Source: a bacterium HR15 (GTDB lineage Bacteria > Armatimonadota > Fimbriimonadia > Fimbriimonadales > GBS-DC). From it: 39,172 nt of DNA. The notes beneath the pieces are model-generated. The model made no database searches and was not told the DNA's origin. It saw only the letters and a program-made list of their open reading frames with translations. Of the stretch, positions 21,103 through 29,384 are shown one piece after another (positions within the stretch are counted from its first letter, which is position 1; each line of letters starts with the position of its first letter). The stretch spans positions 1 to 39,172 of the forward strand of contig BEHR01000031.1 of NCBI GenBank assembly GCA_002898555.1, given 5' to 3'. Made by a program: the position numbers and the translations under genes.

Positions 21103-23874
21103 ATGAGACGGGGGCTTTTGTGGCTGGGGCTTCTGGGGATGCTGGCAGGCGGGCGGGCACAACCGCCACTGCCACAGATAACTCTGCCCAAGGAGCTAAC
21201 AGAGCGTTTGAGCCAGCAGGCACCGCCCGCTGGTCAAACCACGCCAACTCAGCAACGGTCATCCCGTGCCGAGCGACGCAATACGCTGGATGCTATCCGC
21301 AACGCCCTGCGCTCGTGGGACGCTTTTGAGCAGGAGCTGCGCACGCGCGTGACCATCAGCGGGCGTAAAACGATGGGCTTCCACCTACATCAAGTAGAGG
21401 GCGATGCCACCTCGTTCCGTGACCAGAACTACTACGGGCAGGGCGGTCAACGCACCACCGACTACACCGACCTCAGCATCCGTGTGGACAAACTGTTCGG
21501 CTTAATCAGCTTCGATTGGCGCTGGAGCAACAGCCGATTCCGCAATCCTTACGACACACGCATTACCTGGAGCTATGAATCGCCGAATTTCACGATGGAA
21601 TGGGGTGACATCACCGCGGTGTTGGGCGGGCAAAACCAGCTGGTGTCGTTCAGTCGCACGCTGAAGGGGGCTATCGCCACCGCGAAGTTCGGGCGCAGTT
21701 CATTCCGCTACATCACCTCCGAGACCAAAGCCGCTGCACGCACCATTACTATTCAAGGCAATGACAGCCCTGGACCCTACTACTTGCAAGGCAGCCAGAT
21801 TGTGGACGGCAGTGAGCGCGTGCAGGTGGACGGTGTGGAAAAACGGCGTGGCGAGGACTACACGATTGACTATTATGCGGGCATTCTGCAGTTCCGCGAG
21901 GGCATGATTATCCCGCGTACCTCCACGATTGTGGTGACCTATGAGACCTACGCTTACAATTCACGCCCCAGTCGGTTGGATGGCTGGCGATTTGAAACGC
22001 AGTTGGGCGGGGGGATTAACCTGGGTATTAGCATGCTGTCGCAGAAGGCACGCGGTGGACTGGGTTTGCGCCCGCGCACGGAGCAGTTCTATGGGCGTGG
22101 CGCACCCAGTGTGCCCTACGATCTGGACTTCCCACCCCTGCGCGACAGTGCCCATCCCGTCGTCGTGCTGGTGGCAGGCGCACCCCAACGCGAAGGCGAG
22201 GATTATTACTTTGACTCAGTGCTACCGTATCGGTTCTACTTTACGCGCTTCATCCCGCAGAACCTCATCGTGCAGGTGACCTACACGCCGCTGCCCGATC
22301 CTGGTTCCACCGTTGGAGGGGACCGTGAGGTGATGGGTCTGGACCTCGCGTTGCCTCTGGGCAAAGTGGGCAGCCTTGTGTGGAATATGGCACGCAGTCG
22401 AGCGCAGACGCTGGGTGCTTCGCTGGAAGGGATTGCCCACACCGCGGAAGCCCGTTTCAATTTTGGGCGGCTGAACCTGAACACAGTCTATTTTCGTATT
22501 CCCGCTGAGTTCATCGGCATCGAATCGGTCGGCTTCCGTCGCAACGAAACAGGGCATCGGAGCAGTTTATCCTATCAACTGAGCGGGGCAACGCAATTCC
22601 AGATGAATTGGAGCCAATCGCGGGTGGCATCCCTTAATCCGCTGGGTGGAGGTTTCAGCGCCAGTTTCACCGATACTGACATTCGAACCTACACCTTGTC
22701 GCATGCACCTGCAAAAGGCTTCTCGTTGAATTTGACGCGCACGCTGAACCGTGCTACCGCCACAAGTAGTCACAGCCATCAGACTGTGGATACTGTCAGT
22801 ATCGGTCGTGCATGGAAGAATGTGAACCTGACACTGGGTTATGACCGAACGGACGCCAGCACACGCTTTCAGGGTTCAGGCGGTGCACCTACCGAGCAGA
22901 ACTACCGCATTCAGAGCCTGCGAGCGCGTGTGGACTGGACGGTCAGCACACGATTAACCCTCCAGGGCACCGCCGCGACCAGCGATATCCACCAGACAGG
23001 CTCTGCCTCACGCGCGAAAGATTTCAGCCTGGGTGCGTCGTGGCGCCCCAGCGACCGTCTGGAAATCAACTACCGCTGGAGCGACATGGATTCAGGCACG
23101 CTGGGACGCGATTTCTTCGGGCGCACGCGCCAGACAGGGGGCGGATTCCAGCCACCGTTCGGCAGCGGCTTCCAGAACCCGTGGGGCGTCGGCTACAACG
23201 GCAATGGCTTCTCGTCGGGCGCACCCTACTTCAGCGGCTACACCTACTTCGGCGTGCGCGGCAAAGGGCATGAGCTGAGCTTACGCTGGACACCGTTCGA
23301 TACCGTGTCGGTCGATGTGCAAGCCAGTATCCAACGCTCAGCAGGTGATTTTCAGACCAATAGCGAGCAGCGCGCCCTCTCGGTGGGTGTAAGCTATCTC
23401 CCCTTCGAATGGCTCGCGCTGAACGCCACATGGTCCCGCCAAGATGTCCAGTTCCTCACCGCGTCGGGCAACTCAAAGAATGACTACCTCTCGCTCTCAG
23501 CCGAGATTGGGCCGCTTAGCCACTGGACCTTCAACTTGAGTTTCTATCAGATGACGACCCAGAGCGTGCTCAGTGAAGGGTTCGGCAGCGCGCCAGGCAC
23601 CTTTACACAGCAACCAATAGGACTCGCGTTCCGTGCCAGCTACGCCATTGCCACGAATCAAAACCTCTTTGCCGAGTGGCAGCGTACCGATTTGCGCGGC
23701 TATTTAGCGTCGCGCGACACCCTGTTCAATTTCGGCTATGAGTACCGCATTACACGCAACCTCTCTTTCGTGCTGAGCTATCGCTTCCGCGAGCAGCTGA
23801 ACCTTGACCCACAGTATCGCCAGTACAGCTACCGCGCCCGCTCGCTGGATGCGAACCTGAACTTCCAGTTTTAA
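21103..23874 (+). CDS. Large outer-membrane beta-barrel protein
   Basis: A 923-residue protein with a signal peptide (cleavage near GRAQ). From about residue 75 to the end it is dominated by alternating polar/hydrophobic strands rich in Trp, Tyr and Arg, ending in Phe (DANLNFQF), the usual mark of a BAM-inserted barrel. Around residues 225-285 a domain reads GPYYLQGSQIVDGSERVQVDG then DYTIDYYAGILQF, a module also seen in SprA-like cell-surface/translocation proteins of Bacteroidota; a second degenerate copy is at GAPQREGEDYYFDSVLPYRF. No TonB plug or box is recognisable. Function unknown: a porin-like or surface secretion role is possible. Monocistronic between terminator and next promoter. 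Confidence 0.8.
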   Translation: MRRGLLWLGLLGMLAGGRAQPPLPQITLPKELTERLSQQAPPAGQTTPTQQRSSRAERRNTLDAIRNALRSWDAFEQELRTRVTISGRKTMGFHLHQVEGDATSFRDQNYYGQGGQRTTDYTDLSIRVDKLFGLISFDWRWSNSRFRNPYDTRITWSYESPNFTMEWGDITAVLGGQNQLVSFSRTLKGAIATAKFGRSSFRYITSETKAAARTITIQGNDSPGPYYLQGSQIVDGSERVQVDGVEKRRGEDYTIDYYAGILQFREGMIIPRTSTIVVTYETYAYNSRPSRLDGWRFETQLGGGINLGISMLSQKARGGLGLRPRTEQFYGRGAPSVPYDLDFPPLRDSAHPVVVLVAGAPQREGEDYYFDSVLPYRFYFTRFIPQNLIVQVTYTPLPDPGSTVGGDREVMGLDLALPLGKVGSLVWNMARSRAQTLGASLEGIAHTAEARFNFGRLNLNTVYFRIPAEFIGIESVGFRRNETGHRSSLSYQLSGATQFQMNWSQSRVASLNPLGGGFSASFTDTDIRTYTLSHAPAKGFSLNLTRTLNRATATSSHSHQTVDTVSIGRAWKNVNLTLGYDRTDASTRFQGSGGAPTEQNYRIQSLRARVDWTVSTRLTLQGTAATSDIHQTGSASRAKDFSLGASWRPSDRLEINYRWSDMDSGTLGRDFFGRTRQTGGGFQPPFGSGFQNPWGVGYNGNGFSSGAPYFSGYTYFGVRGKGHELSLRWTPFDTVSVDVQASIQRSAGDFQTNSEQRALSVGVSYLPFEWLALNATWSRQDVQFLTASGNSKNDYLSLSAEIGPLSHWTFNLSFYQMTTQSVLSEGFGSAPGTFTQQPIGLAFRASYAIATNQNLFAEWQRTDLRGYLASRDTLFNFGYEYRITRNLSFVLSYRFREQLNLDPQYRQYSYRARSLDANLNFQF

Positions 23875-23934
23875 CACCCGCATACCTGCCCCAAAGGAGC
23901 CATTCTCTGCCGAAGGAACCCCATCAGAAATGGG

Positions 23935-23940
23935 TATAAT
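23935..23940 (+). promoter_or_regulatory. -10 box and possible operator of the coiled-coil gene
   Basis: GGGTATAAT lies 18 nt before the ATG. Right after it, TTCACC-CT-GGTGAA (23940-23953) is a perfect inverted repeat at the expected transcription start; its second arm, GGTGA, doubles as the ribosome site. Confidence 0.5.
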
Positions 23941-23958
23941 TCACCCTGGTGAAAAGCG

Positions 23959-25005
23959 ATGCCTTTTGACGAGTTGGATTTTCGCGACCTGATCCAAATC
24001 TTGGAAAAACACCCGGAATGGCAGGCAGAACTCCGCCGGCTTCTTTTGACGGAGGATCTGCTCCGCTTGCCAGGACTAATGGCACAGATTGCCAGTCAGG
24101 TAGAGCGCTTAGCCCAAGCAGTCGAACGACATGAACAGTTGCTACGACAAATACTGGAGGTGCAGTTCAGACACGAGCAGACCCTCCAGCGTCATGAAGA
24201 GCTGTTGCAGCAGATTTTGGAGACGCAGTTGCGCCACGAGCAAGCGCTGCAACGCCACGAGGAAATCCTGCAACGCCACGAGCAACTGTTGCAACAGATT
24301 TTGGAGGTGCAGCATCGGCACGAGCAGACCCTCCAGCGTCATGAAGAGCTATTGCAGCAGATTTTGGAGACGCAGTTGCGCCACGAGCAAGCGCTGCAAC
24401 GCCACGAGGAAATCCTGCAACGCCACGAGCAACTGTTGCAACAGATTTTGGAGGTGCAGCATCGGCACGAGCAGACCCTCCAGCGTCATGAAGAGCTGTT
24501 GCAGCAGATTTTGGAGGTGCAGTATCGGCACGAGAGACGGTTGGAGCGCCTTGAACGCGACATAGCTCCCCTCAAAGGAATGGCAATTGAATGGCGCATT
24601 TATCGCCATGCACCTGCTTACTTGGGGCGGTTCATTCGTCGCTGTCGCTTGCTCTCCTTTGAGGAGCTGGACGAGATTTTAGAGCAGGCAGTGGATGAAG
24701 GGGCATTAAGCGATTCCGAGACCGATGAGATAAGGCTGGCAGATTTTATTGTCTATGGGCGCAGTCGGCAAGACAAGCAGGAGCTGTATGTCGTGATCGA
24801 AGCCTCGTGGGGGCTTGGCAGGAAGGATGTGGAGCGGGCGGTGCGTCGGGCGCAGCTCTTCGCCCGCACGGGCAAACGTGCGATGCCCGTTGTGATTGGA
24901 AGTTGGATATCGCCTGAGGCGAACCAGTTAGCCCAGGAGGTGGGTGTTGAAGTCGCCATCGTACCCTATGAAACCGACGAGGCGTTCGAGGAGCAGGGAG
25001 GATAA
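23959..25005 (+). CDS. Coiled-coil protein with DUF3782-like nuclease-fold C terminus
   Basis: A 348-residue protein. Residues about 35-200 are a charged coiled coil built from seven-residue units like LQRHEEL and LLQQILE, encoded by near-identical tandem DNA repeats. The C-terminal part (about 205-345) reads ADFIVYGRS...ELYVVIEAS, then a helix KDVERAVRRAQLFA and MPVVIGSWISPEANQLA. This is the layout of DUF3782/PD-(D/E)XK-like proteins frequent in thermophilic bacteria and cyanobacteria, with D-xn-E-x-S replacing the usual E-x-K, so catalysis is doubtful. Their function is unknown. nuoF starts 3 nt after the stop, but a functional link is not evident. Confidence 0.8.
   Translation: MPFDELDFRDLIQILEKHPEWQAELRRLLLTEDLLRLPGLMAQIASQVERLAQAVERHEQLLRQILEVQFRHEQTLQRHEELLQQILETQLRHEQALQRHEEILQRHEQLLQQILEVQHRHEQTLQRHEELLQQILETQLRHEQALQRHEEILQRHEQLLQQILEVQHRHEQTLQRHEELLQQILEVQYRHERRLERLERDIAPLKGMAIEWRIYRHAPAYLGRFIRRCRLLSFEELDEILEQAVDEGALSDSETDEIRLADFIVYGRSRQDKQELYVVIEASWGLGRKDVERAVRRAQLFARTGKRAMPVVIGSWISPEANQLAQEVGVEVAIVPYETDEAFEEQGG
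24175..24525 (+). repeat. 147-bp tandem repeats inside the coiled-coil gene
   Basis: Units begin at 24175, 24322 and 24469 (each GAGCAGACCCTCCAGCGTCA), a period of exactly 147 bp or 49 residues; the third is partial. Copies are almost identical at silent positions too, so the expansion is recent or kept uniform by recombination. Confidence 0.9.
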
Positions 25006-25008
25006 ACC

Positions 25009-26391
25009 GTGGGTGAGGTAAGATTGCTACTCAAATGCCGGGAGATCCCCCACTATGACGAACTGGAGGTCTACGAGGCACATGGGGGCTATCAAGCACT
25101 GCGCAAGGCGCTGCAGATGGACCGTCAAGCGGTCATCGATGAGGTCAAAAAGTCGGGGCTGCGCGGGCGTGGTGGCGCCGGTTTCCCCGCATGGATCAAG
25201 TGGAACGGCATTCCCAAAGATGATGACAAGCCTCACTATGTGCTGTGCAATTCGGACGAGGGCGAGCCGGGTACCTTCAAAGATTTCGAACTCATGTCCC
25301 GCGCACCCCATCAGTTGATTGAGGGAATGATTATCGCAGGTTATGCCGTGCGAGCGCGAACCAGCTACATCTACATTCGGGGGGAGTATGTGGAATGCGC
25401 TCGCCAAGTGCGCAAGGCGCTCGATCAAGCCTATCGAGCGGGCTATCTGGGGACAAACATTCTCGGCAGCGGCTTTGACCATGATATCTACATCCATATG
25501 GGGGCAGGCTCCTATGAGTGTGGTGAAGAATCGGCGATGATGTCCAGCCTGATGGGCGAGCGCGGCATGCCCCGCTTGAAGTTCCCCCATGCACCTCTGC
25601 CCGTCATCGCCGGCGTGTGGGATTGTCCAACCCTGATCAACAACTGCGAGACACTCTCCTGTGTGCCCCACATCATCCTGAACGGTGGCGAGTGGTATGC
25701 CCAGTATGGCGCGGGTACCAAAAACAGCCGTGGCACCAAGATTTTCTCGGTCAGCGGGCATGTGAACCGGCCGGGTAACTACGAGGTCGAGTTCGGCACA
25801 CCGCTCATGGATTTGATCGAAATGGCAGGGGGTGTAAAAGGCGGCAAGCTCAAGGGGATTATCCCGGGCGGCTCATCAATGCCTATCTTGCCTGCCGATA
25901 AGTGTGAGGATGCTATTATCGGCTATGAGGAACTGATGGAGAAGGGCAGCATGGTCGGCTCTGGCGGCTGCATCGTGCTGAACGAGCATACCTGCATCGT
26001 GCACTTTGCATGGCGCACTGCGGAGTTCTACGCCCACGAATCGTGCGGTAAGTGTACACCCTGCCGGGAGGGCACCCGCTGGATGGTGCAGATTTTGGAG
26101 CGCATCCTGCAGGGCAAGGGGCGCATGGAGGATATCGACCTGCTCCTGGAAATTTGCGACCATATCGACGGACGCAGCTTCTGCGCGCTGGGCGATGCGG
26201 CTGCGTGGCCCATCCGCGCCTTCATCAAAAACTATCGCGAGGAATTTGAGCACTTTGTCAAGCATGGGCGCAGCATGTATGCCGATAACCCCGAATCGCA
26301 AAAGATGTTTCCACCGAAAGGCTACCAACGCTACAACCCGATGCGGTATGAGTACACTTATGGCAGCGTGCTCGCCGATGCAAGCGTCTGA
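25009..26391 (+). CDS. nuoF: NADH-quinone oxidoreductase subunit F
   Basis: A 460-residue flavoprotein that oxidises NADH at complex I and passes electrons via FMN to the N3 cluster. It starts at GTG with GGAGG 7 nt upstream. The FMN/NADH site shows [15 protein letters not shown] at residues 51-65 and [12 protein letters not shown] at 81-92. The [4Fe-4S] ligands are Cys 346, 349 and 352 (SCGKCTPC) and Cys 392. nuoE and nuoG, which normally flank it, are absent here. The 3' end overlaps the convergent hydrolase gene by 34 nt. NAD-linked hydrogenase or formate dehydrogenase flavoprotein subunits share this fold, but no thioredoxin-like or ferredoxin extension is present. Confidence 0.95.
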   Translation: MGEVRLLLKCREIPHYDELEVYEAHGGYQALRKALQMDRQAVIDEVKKSGLRGRGGAGFPAWIKWNGIPKDDDKPHYVLCNSDEGEPGTFKDFELMSRAPHQLIEGMIIAGYAVRARTSYIYIRGEYVECARQVRKALDQAYRAGYLGTNILGSGFDHDIYIHMGAGSYECGEESAMMSSLMGERGMPRLKFPHAPLPVIAGVWDCPTLINNCETLSCVPHIILNGGEWYAQYGAGTKNSRGTKIFSVSGHVNRPGNYEVEFGTPLMDLIEMAGGVKGGKLKGIIPGGSSMPILPADKCEDAIIGYEELMEKGSMVGSGGCIVLNEHTCIVHFAWRTAEFYAHESCGKCTPCREGTRWMVQILERILQGKGRMEDIDLLLEICDHIDGRSFCALGDAAAWPIRAFIKNYREEFEHFVKHGRSMYADNPESQKMFPPKGYQRYNPMRYEYTYGSVLADASV

Positions 26392-27125
26392 CGGAACCAA
26401 TCCAGCGTTTGTTGCAGAAGGCTCTGCTCGGCTTCGGGGGTAGAAAAGAGATGGTCCGCTTCAGGAAGGAGGCGGAACTCGAACGGGCGCGCATGTGCAA
26501 ACGCGCTCTCATAAGCGCGACCCTCTTGTGGGCTGACCGCAGTATCCGCTGCCCCGTGCAGCACCAACACAGCGCCTTTGTAGGCACGCACGGTTTCCAG
26601 CGGCTTGAGTTCGGGCAACTCCCGGTAGAAGCCCACGCCCACCCGATTGCCACCGATATTGACGGGGTGTTCAGGCACACCTGTGGCTGGCATCCAGCGC
26701 ATCGGGTTCGACACAGGTGCCCACAGCACCAGCGCCTTAATATCGCCTGCACGCGGCAGGCTAAGTGCTGCCACACATCCGCCCAACGAGAAGCCCAGCA
26801 TGCCCAACCGTGCCGGGTCCACCCGGCGCTGCTCACATAGGAACCTCAGCGCATTAAGGGCGTCCTCCACCTCGCCCCGAATGGTCATCTGCTCAAACTC
26901 GCCTTCGCTGTCACCTGAGCCGAGAAAGTCGAAGCGCAGTGCAACAAACCCCGCGGCTGCAAGCCGTCGCGCTGCATGCACGAACAGCCGATGGGTCTCC
27001 GATTTGTTACCGGTGAAGCCATGCAGCATCAGCACGGCAGGAGCGCGTCCGCGCCCATCGGGTAGATGCAGCACCGCTGCCATCCGCTTGCCACGACTGG
27101 GTATCCAGAGTAATCGCTCGTCCAT
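26358..27125 (-). CDS. Alpha/beta hydrolase
   Basis: A 255-residue esterase- or peptidase-like hydrolase. The oxyanion region is [11 protein letters not shown], the nucleophile elbow GFSLGGC, the acid in [11 protein letters not shown] and the His in EADHLFST: a complete Ser-Asp-His triad in the right order, as in the dienelactone hydrolase/BAAT-like and feruloyl esterase-type families. The frame is open to 27185, overlapping the upstream dehydratase; 27125 (MDERLLWIP) is preferred because strand one starts just after it, though no ribosome site is seen. Its 3' end lies inside nuoF. The substrate is unknown. Confidence 0.9.
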   Translation of the reverse strand: MDERLLWIPSRGKRMAAVLHLPDGRGRAPAVLMLHGFTGNKSETHRLFVHAARRLAAAGFVALRFDFLGSGDSEGEFEQMTIRGEVEDALNALRFLCEQRRVDPARLGMLGFSLGGCVAALSLPRAGDIKALVLWAPVSNPMRWMPATGVPEHPVNIGGNRVGVGFYRELPELKPLETVRAYKGAVLVLHGAADTAVSPQEGRAYESAFAHARPFEFRLLPEADHLFSTPEAEQSLLQQTLDWFRQTLASASTLP

Positions 27126-27150
27126 TTCTGGCGCGTGTGAGCCTAAGGCG

Positions 27151-27435
27151 TTATGTTGATAGCACGGCGTCGATCTGCTGGGCAAGCTGAAAATCTCTTT
27201 CGGTCAGCCCACCCGCCGAGTGCGTGCTGAGCCGCAGTGTTACCTGCCGATAGCGAATTTCGATATCGGGATGGTGGTCCATCCGCTCCGCAAGCAGCCC
27301 CACATGCACCACAAACGCCAACGCTTCACGAAAGTTTTTGAAGGTGATGCTGCGTTCGATCTCGTTGCCGATGCGCTGCCATTGGGGCACCCGTTCCATC
27401 CATCGTCCTATCTCGCCTTCAGGAATTCGTTCCAT
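27151..27435 (-). CDS. Pterin-4a-carbinolamine dehydratase
   Basis: A 94-residue PCD/DCoH protein, which dehydrates 4a-hydroxytetrahydropterin for pterin recycling. The catalytic His pair is in [20 protein letters not shown] with the following Thr-His-Ser-x-GGLT, and the helix [12 protein letters not shown] is typical. The ATG at 27435 is chosen because AGGAG lies 4 nt before it and the length matches the family. No aromatic amino acid hydroxylase is nearby; in many bacteria the protein is thought to serve molybdopterin or other roles. A small ORF lies directly upstream. Confidence 0.9.
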   Translation of the reverse strand: MERIPEGEIGRWMERVPQWQRIGNEIERSITFKNFREALAFVVHVGLLAERMDHHPDIEIRYRQVTLRLSTHSAGGLTERDFQLAQQIDAVLST

Positions 27436-27486
27436 CGGTCTCCTCTCTGTCCGCGAACATCGCGCACAGGTTGTCATAGAGCGTGT

Positions 27487-27636
27487 TCATGACTTCCGCC
27501 CGCTGCGTGTTGCTTGCCACCTGAAATTTTTTCTCTGACCCAGACGGGTACCCCAGAGAAAAAATTTCATCGGTTCCCCATTCGTTTCGGGGTGGACCAC
27601 GCCATCTACCACAATCCCACTGCGCGTGGCTTTCAT
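27487..27636 (-). CDS. Candidate small protein (49 residues)
   Basis: Not recognised. On the minus strand a GGGTATACT promoter box, an AGGGTGAT ribosome-like site and an ATG are correctly spaced. The frame reads MKATRSGIVVDGVVHPE, then GEPMKFFLWGTRL, and ends in a basic tail RSGRKS. Its TGA overlaps a further ATG (27490) that opens a 23-codon frame running into the start of the dehydratase gene, so the small ORF may be the first cistron of that operon, or an in-frame gene broken by a frameshift. A perfect 15-bp inverted repeat lies inside it. It is too short to judge by codon use. Confidence 0.4.
   Translation of the reverse strand: MKATRSGIVVDGVVHPETNGEPMKFFLWGTRLGQRKNFRWQATRSGRKS
27523..27568. 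repeat. 15-bp perfect inverted repeat
   Basis: GAAATTTTTTCTCTG (27523-27537) and its exact complement (27554-27568) flank a 16-nt centre that contains ACCC/GGGT and a GGGTACCC palindrome. It may form a hairpin in the transcript of the small ORF and dehydratase. The run of six T/A is inside the stem, unlike a normal intrinsic terminator. Confidence 0.7.
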
Positions 27637-27654
27637 GAGTTATCACCCTGCTGA

Positions 27655-27660
27655 AGTATA
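27655..27660 (-). promoter_or_regulatory. -10 box upstream of the small ORF and dehydratase
   Basis: Minus-strand GGGTATACT with the hexamer TATACT 18 nt before the ATG at 27636. No clear -35. Confidence 0.45.
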
Positions 27661-27691
27661 CCCACCAATCCCTCAGTTCATCGGGGCGACC

Positions 27692-29044
27692 CTATGACCC
27701 TTTTTTCGCCTGTTCTAGGTTGACAATCGTGCCCATAAGCGTTTTCTCAGCACTGCCTGTGTCCTGTCCCTGCAGGGCGCGAATGGCTTGGGTGACTTCT
27801 TGCGCCTCCTGCAAGCGCCCCTGTTGCACCAGGAGTGCGCGGGTGCGCTCCAGCTCCTGCAACGCCTGCATCTGGGAGAGCTGCTGGGTACGCATGCCCA
27901 TAATCGTCTTTTCCAGTGCACGCGAGGTCACGGCGACCTGCAGCTCGTTCGCCACGCGCGAATCCTGGGGCACATTCGCGCGCGCAGGATCTGTCACGAA
28001 CTCCAGCACCACTTCGTCGGTGAGCGTCTCGGTGCGTTGGGTGAGGTTGTCCTCATAAGTGAGCTTGAGGCGTGCGATGCGATAGGTGCCCGCCGGATGA
28101 TTGGGGAACTCCAGCTCCAGCACGGGCGTGAGCTGGCTACCGCGCTCCACATCGACCAGGGTCAGCTCAGCGGTGCGTCCACGCAGGTGCAACTCGCCCC
28201 CAAACGCCTGGCGCACCTGCACCCAGCGCGCCAACTGCACCTCCAGCTTCAGGTTGCGGGCGACGACGGTCATCAACCGCTGCAGCTCTTGCTGAAAGAT
28301 TTCAGGGATGCGCTCGGGGCGATCGATGTAGTAGTACTTGCCACCGCTGCGTCGCGCGATACCCGCCAACAGCTCCTCGTTATAATCGGGACCGAAACCG
28401 AGCGCGGTGATATGGAACTGATGCTCCTTCGCGCGTGCCGCCGCGCTCACAATCGTGCTGAAATCTTTGATGCCGACCGTCGGCTCGCCATCCGTAAAGA
28501 GCATCAGGTGGCTTTGATAGCCAGGCAGACTAACTGAGGTCACCTGTTGAATGCCCAGCACCAGCCCATCGTACAGATTGGTCGTATTGCCGGGCGTCAG
28601 GCGATGGATATGCTCTTTAACCAGCTGCTTGTTCACTATCTTGCGTGGAGGCATCAACACCTCGACGGTCTCCTCGAAGGTCACGATAGAAAGCACATCC
28701 TGATCACCGAGCATATCCACCACATAGCTGCAGGCGCGCTTGACATATTCCAGCGGTGTGCCTTCCATCGAGCCACTACGGTCGATCACCAGGCAGAGAT
28801 TGAGGGGGGCGCGCGCCGTAGCGGTTTGTGCCCCGGTGATTTCGATGAGTAGCCCCTCGCGTGCGACGCTATTTGCCAGGGCGACGGGTCTGCCCAAGAA
28901 CGCCTTCATCGTGAGGGCGCGAGCAGGCGGCGCACCCAGACCGAGCACCGCTTGCGTGCGATTCGGATCGGGCATCGCGCTCGGCATCGACATCGCCTGT
29001 GTGCGGTTCGGATCAGGCTGATCGAACACTTGTGTTTTATCCAT
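27692..29044 (-). CDS. VWA-domain protein with repeated threonine motifs
   Basis: A 450-residue cytoplasmic-looking protein (no signal peptide). The ATG at 29044 or 29047 follows GGTGAG. The first 35 residues carry DKTQVF, DPNRTQAM and DPNRTQAV. A von Willebrand A domain follows (about 75-250) with the MIDAS motif DRSGSM, the Thr in PGNTTNLYDG, and TDGEP. A beta-sandwich of about 120 residues and a helical C terminus come next, the latter with EKTIMGM and EKTLMGT. Short acidic/polar Thr-Gln or Thr-hydrophobic sites at both ends look like Ser/Thr-kinase target sites read by FHA domains; this is inference. VWA proteins of this kind are often partnered with MoxR ATPases, and a moxR remnant lies at 38.7 kb. 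Confidence 0.85.
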   Translation of the reverse strand: MDKTQVFDQPDPNRTQAMSMPSAMPDPNRTQAVLGLGAPPARALTMKAFLGRPVALANSVAREGLLIEITGAQTATARAPLNLCLVIDRSGSMEGTPLEYVKRACSYVVDMLGDQDVLSIVTFEETVEVLMPPRKIVNKQLVKEHIHRLTPGNTTNLYDGLVLGIQQVTSVSLPGYQSHLMLFTDGEPTVGIKDFSTIVSAAARAKEHQFHITALGFGPDYNEELLAGIARRSGGKYYYIDRPERIPEIFQQELQRLMTVVARNLKLEVQLARWVQVRQAFGGELHLRGRTAELTLVDVERGSQLTPVLELEFPNHPAGTYRIARLKLTYEDNLTQRTETLTDEVVLEFVTDPARANVPQDSRVANELQVAVTSRALEKTIMGMRTQQLSQMQALQELERTRALLVQQGRLQEAQEVTQAIRALQGQDTGSAEKTLMGTIVNLEQAKKGS

Positions 29045-29169
29045 CATGCTCACCTGTTTATGAGTTTACCCCAATTCAGAAGGGACAGGCACAGATTCCT
29101 CCCAACTCTCTTCGCAAGCACAGCGCGCAGCCAAAAACCCTCTGCGCCGAACTCGGAAAAAAAACAAAA

Positions 29170-29239
29170 TGGAGGGCGAGCATCCCGGTGAGCCGAGAAA
29201 AGCACCCCACAACGGCTCGGCAAGCAGCCCCACCCTCCA
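29170..29239. repeat. 70-bp imperfect palindrome upstream of the nar operon
   Basis: TGGAGGG (29170-29176) pairs with CCCTCCA (29233-29239), and inside it GAGCCG pairs with CGGCTC. The 340-nt gap between the VWA gene and the nar operon otherwise holds only the promoter region. The palindrome could be a transcript hairpin for neither gene (it lies before both starts) or a miniature repeat element. Confidence 0.55.
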
Positions 29240-29274
29240 GCTCACTTCGTGAATTTTCGAACACCCTCCCCCCC

Positions 29275-29304
29275 TTGACAACGCTGTCATCGATTGGGTA
29301 TAGT
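29275..29304 (+). promoter_or_regulatory. Strong promoter of the nitrate respiration operon
   Basis: A perfect TTGACA (29275-29280) and TATAGT (29299-29304) lie 18 nt apart, with GGG before the -10 box. The leader to the first gene is about 75 nt. A second TTGACT at 29331 with TAGATA 17 nt later could be a tandem promoter. Confidence 0.8.
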
Positions 29305-29330
29305 GTGGTTCACTCGCTAAACCATTTCGG

Positions 29331-29370
29331 TTGACTTGTATAACTGATGTTGATAGATAGTACAAGTTGA
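29331..29370 (+). promoter_or_regulatory. Inverted repeat in the nar leader
   Basis: ACTTGTA (29334-29340) and TACAAGT (29361-29367) are exact complements with 20 nt between, just upstream of the ribosome site. It may be an operator or an RNA hairpin. TTGAT occurs inside it, but a full FNR box (TTGAT-N4-ATCAA) is not present. Confidence 0.4.
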
Positions 29371-29384
29371 GCGAGGGATATGTC

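Noticed and set aside
24175-24525. CRISPR array or satellite DNA
   Set aside because: Units are 147 bp, directly adjacent without spacers, and in frame with a coiled-coil coding sequence.
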